Assembly: GCA_031987605.1 (NCBI GenBank)
Contig: DALZZF010000006.1
Coordinates: forward strand, 123,423 to 187,422
Direction: 5' to 3'
Length of the DNA stretch: 64,000 bases
Source: JAFAGO01 sp031987605
GTDB lineage: Bacteria > Bacteroidota > Bacteroidia > Flavobacteriales > Weeksellaceae
The notes below the pieces were generated by a model. That model had not been told where the DNA came from, searched no databases, and was given only the letters and a program-made list of their open reading frames with translations. Shown piece after piece: positions 62,913 through 64,000 of this stretch. How positions within the stretch are numbered: position 1 is the first letter of the stretch; each line of letters opens with the position of its first letter. Both the position numbers and the translations under genes were made by a program.

Positions 62913-63112
62913 GCCACTAACGGGAAACGCATTGGCGAAGTGCGGGCTTTCGAAGAACGAAAGTTCAAGAAAGATCAAACGTAGCCGATATTTTTTTCAT
63001 GCAACGAACTTACAAAAAATTAGTGAAATGGAAAAATAGCGGCGGCAAAATAGGAGAGGATTTTCAATTTCGCTGTTTGCCCCGCATTTTGCCAATACTA
63101 TGTTATGTGTAG
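62913..63112 (-). repeat. attC-like repeat 10 (intact)
   Basis: Left box GCCACTAACGG, inner arm CATTGGCGAAGTGCGGGC, nested TCGAAGAACGAAAGTTCA, interior GTAGCCGATATTTTTTTCAT as in repeat 6, right arm CCCCGCATTTTGCCAATAC, box GTTATGTGTAG. Confidence 0.85.
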
Positions 63113-63127
63113 TTCTAATTTTACCAA

Positions 63128-63685
63128 TTATTCGTCATCATTTTCTTTTTCGTAACCTTCATAATAATATGATTGCTCAATTCCTTTGAAAATTATTTCT
63201 CGGTTTTCAACTTCTTCAGTTAGATTTTCAGAAAGTAATGTTCTCAATTCCAAATCATTTATTGGACTTCTTTCCATTGCTTGTAAATAAAGAGTTTTGT
63301 CAACAAACTGCCAGTTCACAACTTTCTTTAGATTTTTTTTTAAGATTAAATCTAACCAAATTCGCATTGTTCTTCCGTTTCCTTCCATAAAAGGATGTGC
63401 AATATTCATTTCCACATACTTTGCAATAATTTCTTCAAATGTATTTTCAGGCATTAACTCAATTTTAGACAAAATTTCATTTAAATACATTGCTGTTGCA
63501 AATCTGAATCCACCTTTTGAAATGTTTAAAATTCTAATTATTCCAGCAAAATCAAAAAGATTATCAAAAAGATATTTATGAATTTTTTGAAGCCCTTTTG
63601 TAGTTCCAATTTCTATATTATTTATGTCTCCACTTTCGAATAATCGATAAGCATTTTCAAGACTTTTTTTATCAATATTTTTCAT
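63128..63685 (-). CDS. Fic-domain protein (adenylyltransferase family)
   Basis: 185 residues. The full Fic motif AHPFMEGNGRTMRIW (about residue 97) holds the catalytic His and the Glu/Arg of the anion nest. Upstream LQKIHKYLFDNLFDFAGIIR matches the Fic/DOC N-lobe. Known Fic proteins AMPylate target proteins; some are toxins of FicTA modules. No separate antitoxin gene is visible within this unit. The acidic C-terminal tail (YEGYEKENDDE) is unusual. Confidence 0.88.
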   Translation of the reverse strand: MKNIDKKSLENAYRLFESGDINNIEIGTTKGLQKIHKYLFDNLFDFAGIIRILNISKGGFRFATAMYLNEILSKIELMPENTFEEIIAKYVEMNIAHPFMEGNGRTMRIWLDLILKKNLKKVVNWQFVDKTLYLQAMERSPINDLELRTLLSENLTEEVENREIIFKGIEQSYYYEGYEKENDDE

Positions 63686-63719
63686 CTTCTATTTAAGACG
63701 TAACGTTGTTTTAGGATTA

Positions 63720-63858
63720 CACATAACGTTGCGAGTATTAGCGAAGTTGCGGTAAAAGCACCGCGAAAACTCTCAACTTTTTCCAAAGATAACAAAATAT
63801 AAAACACCTTGCAACGGAAACTTCGCCAGCAATTTTGCTAATACTGTGTTATCTGTAG
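63720..63858 (-). repeat. attC-like repeat 11 (shorter variant)
   Basis: Left box CACATAACG, inner arm GAGTATTAGCGAAGTTGCGG; right arm CTTCGCCAGCAATTTTGC then TAATACTG and box GTTATCTGTAG. About 140 bp instead of 200, with a different interior. It is the last copy in the window. Confidence 0.75.
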
Positions 63859-64000
63859 TACCGCCTATTTTTTGGAGTTTTTCGTTATTCGCGATAATTT
63901 TTAGCGTTTCGTTTTGCAGCCACGACTTCAAAAAAATGTAAAAGTTTTATGCGCAAAGATTTTAAAATCAACATTCTGATTGTAATGAATAAATTTTTGA
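63859..64000 (-). other. Start of a further cassette, cut by the window
   Basis: Sequence after the last box. The minus strand has an open frame ending about 63883 (…FEVVAAKRNAKNYRE), too short to judge. Confidence 0.25.

Larger units (their letters stand above)
48660..64000 (-). mobile_element. Integron-like gene-cassette array without integrase (CALIN-like)
   Basis: Nearly every gap from 48.66 kb rightward carries one family of structured repeat, and all genes except one regulator are on the minus strand. Read on that strand, each unit is gene(s) then repeat, as in integron cassettes. Intact repeats have a 5' box ending TAAC(A/G), a 3' box starting GTTA, and nested inner arms. Both ends of each unit are mutually complementary and unit-specific. 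Copies are intact from 56.5 kb on and decayed from 48.7 to 54.3 kb. The right end is cut by the window. Confidence 0.6.

Noticed and set aside
48660..64000. CRISPR array
   Set aside because: The repeats are 140-200 bp, not regular short repeats, and they are separated by genes, not by spacers; no cas genes present.
48660..64000. Prophage or integrative conjugative element
   Set aside because: No phage structural, conjugation or integrase genes are seen; genes are unrelated single-function units divided by the same repeat.

Overview
The window reads as chromosome of a low-GC member of the Bacteroidota, most likely a flavobacterium of the Weeksellaceae (Chryseobacterium/Kaistella-like). The evidence is AT-rich coding sequence, TAnnTTTG-type -7 boxes, almost no Shine-Dalgarno signals, type IX secretion C-terminal sorting domains, many lipoproteins with a short LxxC lipobox, and an outer-membrane beta-barrel family and a DUF4421-like protein typical of the phylum. 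The genus is inferred from overall character, not proven.

Region 1 (1-5.2 kb) is the tail of a branched-chain amino acid operon: the end of ilvB, then ilvN, ilvC, a two-domain ModF-like ATPase, and ilvA. Region 2 (5.5-15.9 kb) holds an FMN reductase and a purine cluster (purM, purN, purH, purD, guaA) with an RraA-like gene and a UbiB-type kinase. A 549-bp unit with 37-bp terminal inverted repeats and a DUF559/Vsr-like endonuclease gene sits between purN and the RraA-like gene. Region 3 (15.9-27 kb) has a TIM-barrel protein, a CPA2 antiporter and a LytTR two-component pair. It also has an AraC regulator divergent from a TolC/HlyD/MFS efflux operon. Region 4 (27-38 kb) contains a DUF488 protein, a truncated haemoglobin, tRNA-Lys(CTT), two small lipoproteins (one a cytochrome c), lysS and gltB-gltD. 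Three copies of an IS5-type MITE flank parts of regions 3-5. Region 5 (37.8-48.6 kb) has an AraC regulator with redox and hydrolase genes (MBL, AKR, SDR, class C beta-lactamase-like), then secreted proteins, an ABC-F ATPase and a GNAT enzyme.

Region 6 (about 48.6 kb to the end) is the most unusual part. Nearly every intergenic gap carries a copy of one 140-200 bp structured repeat, and all but one of the genes between the copies lie on the minus strand. At the right the copies are intact: each opens with a (R)YYYAAC-like box, closes with a GTTRRRY-like box, and folds through nested inner arms. The two ends of each unit (gene plus adjoining half-sites) are complementary over 9-16 bases, while the ends of neighbouring units differ. 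That is the expected layout of integron gene cassettes with attC sites. Copies decay steadily to the left, so the insertion end, and any integrase, should lie to the right of 64000. No integrase is in the window. Cargo includes a ParD/ParE-type and a HigB/HigA-type toxin-antitoxin pair, a Fic protein, secreted lipoproteins, an outer-membrane beta-barrel protein, and a larger unit with an AraC regulator, an acetyltransferase, a hydrolase broken by one TAG, and a cyclophilin-like protein. One cassette is interrupted by a frameshifted IS30-family element.

Besides these, short palindromes with variable arms and a fixed sequence to their right (GATTTAA...GATAGGA...TCCTATC) are scattered through the housekeeping part and look like a REP-like family.
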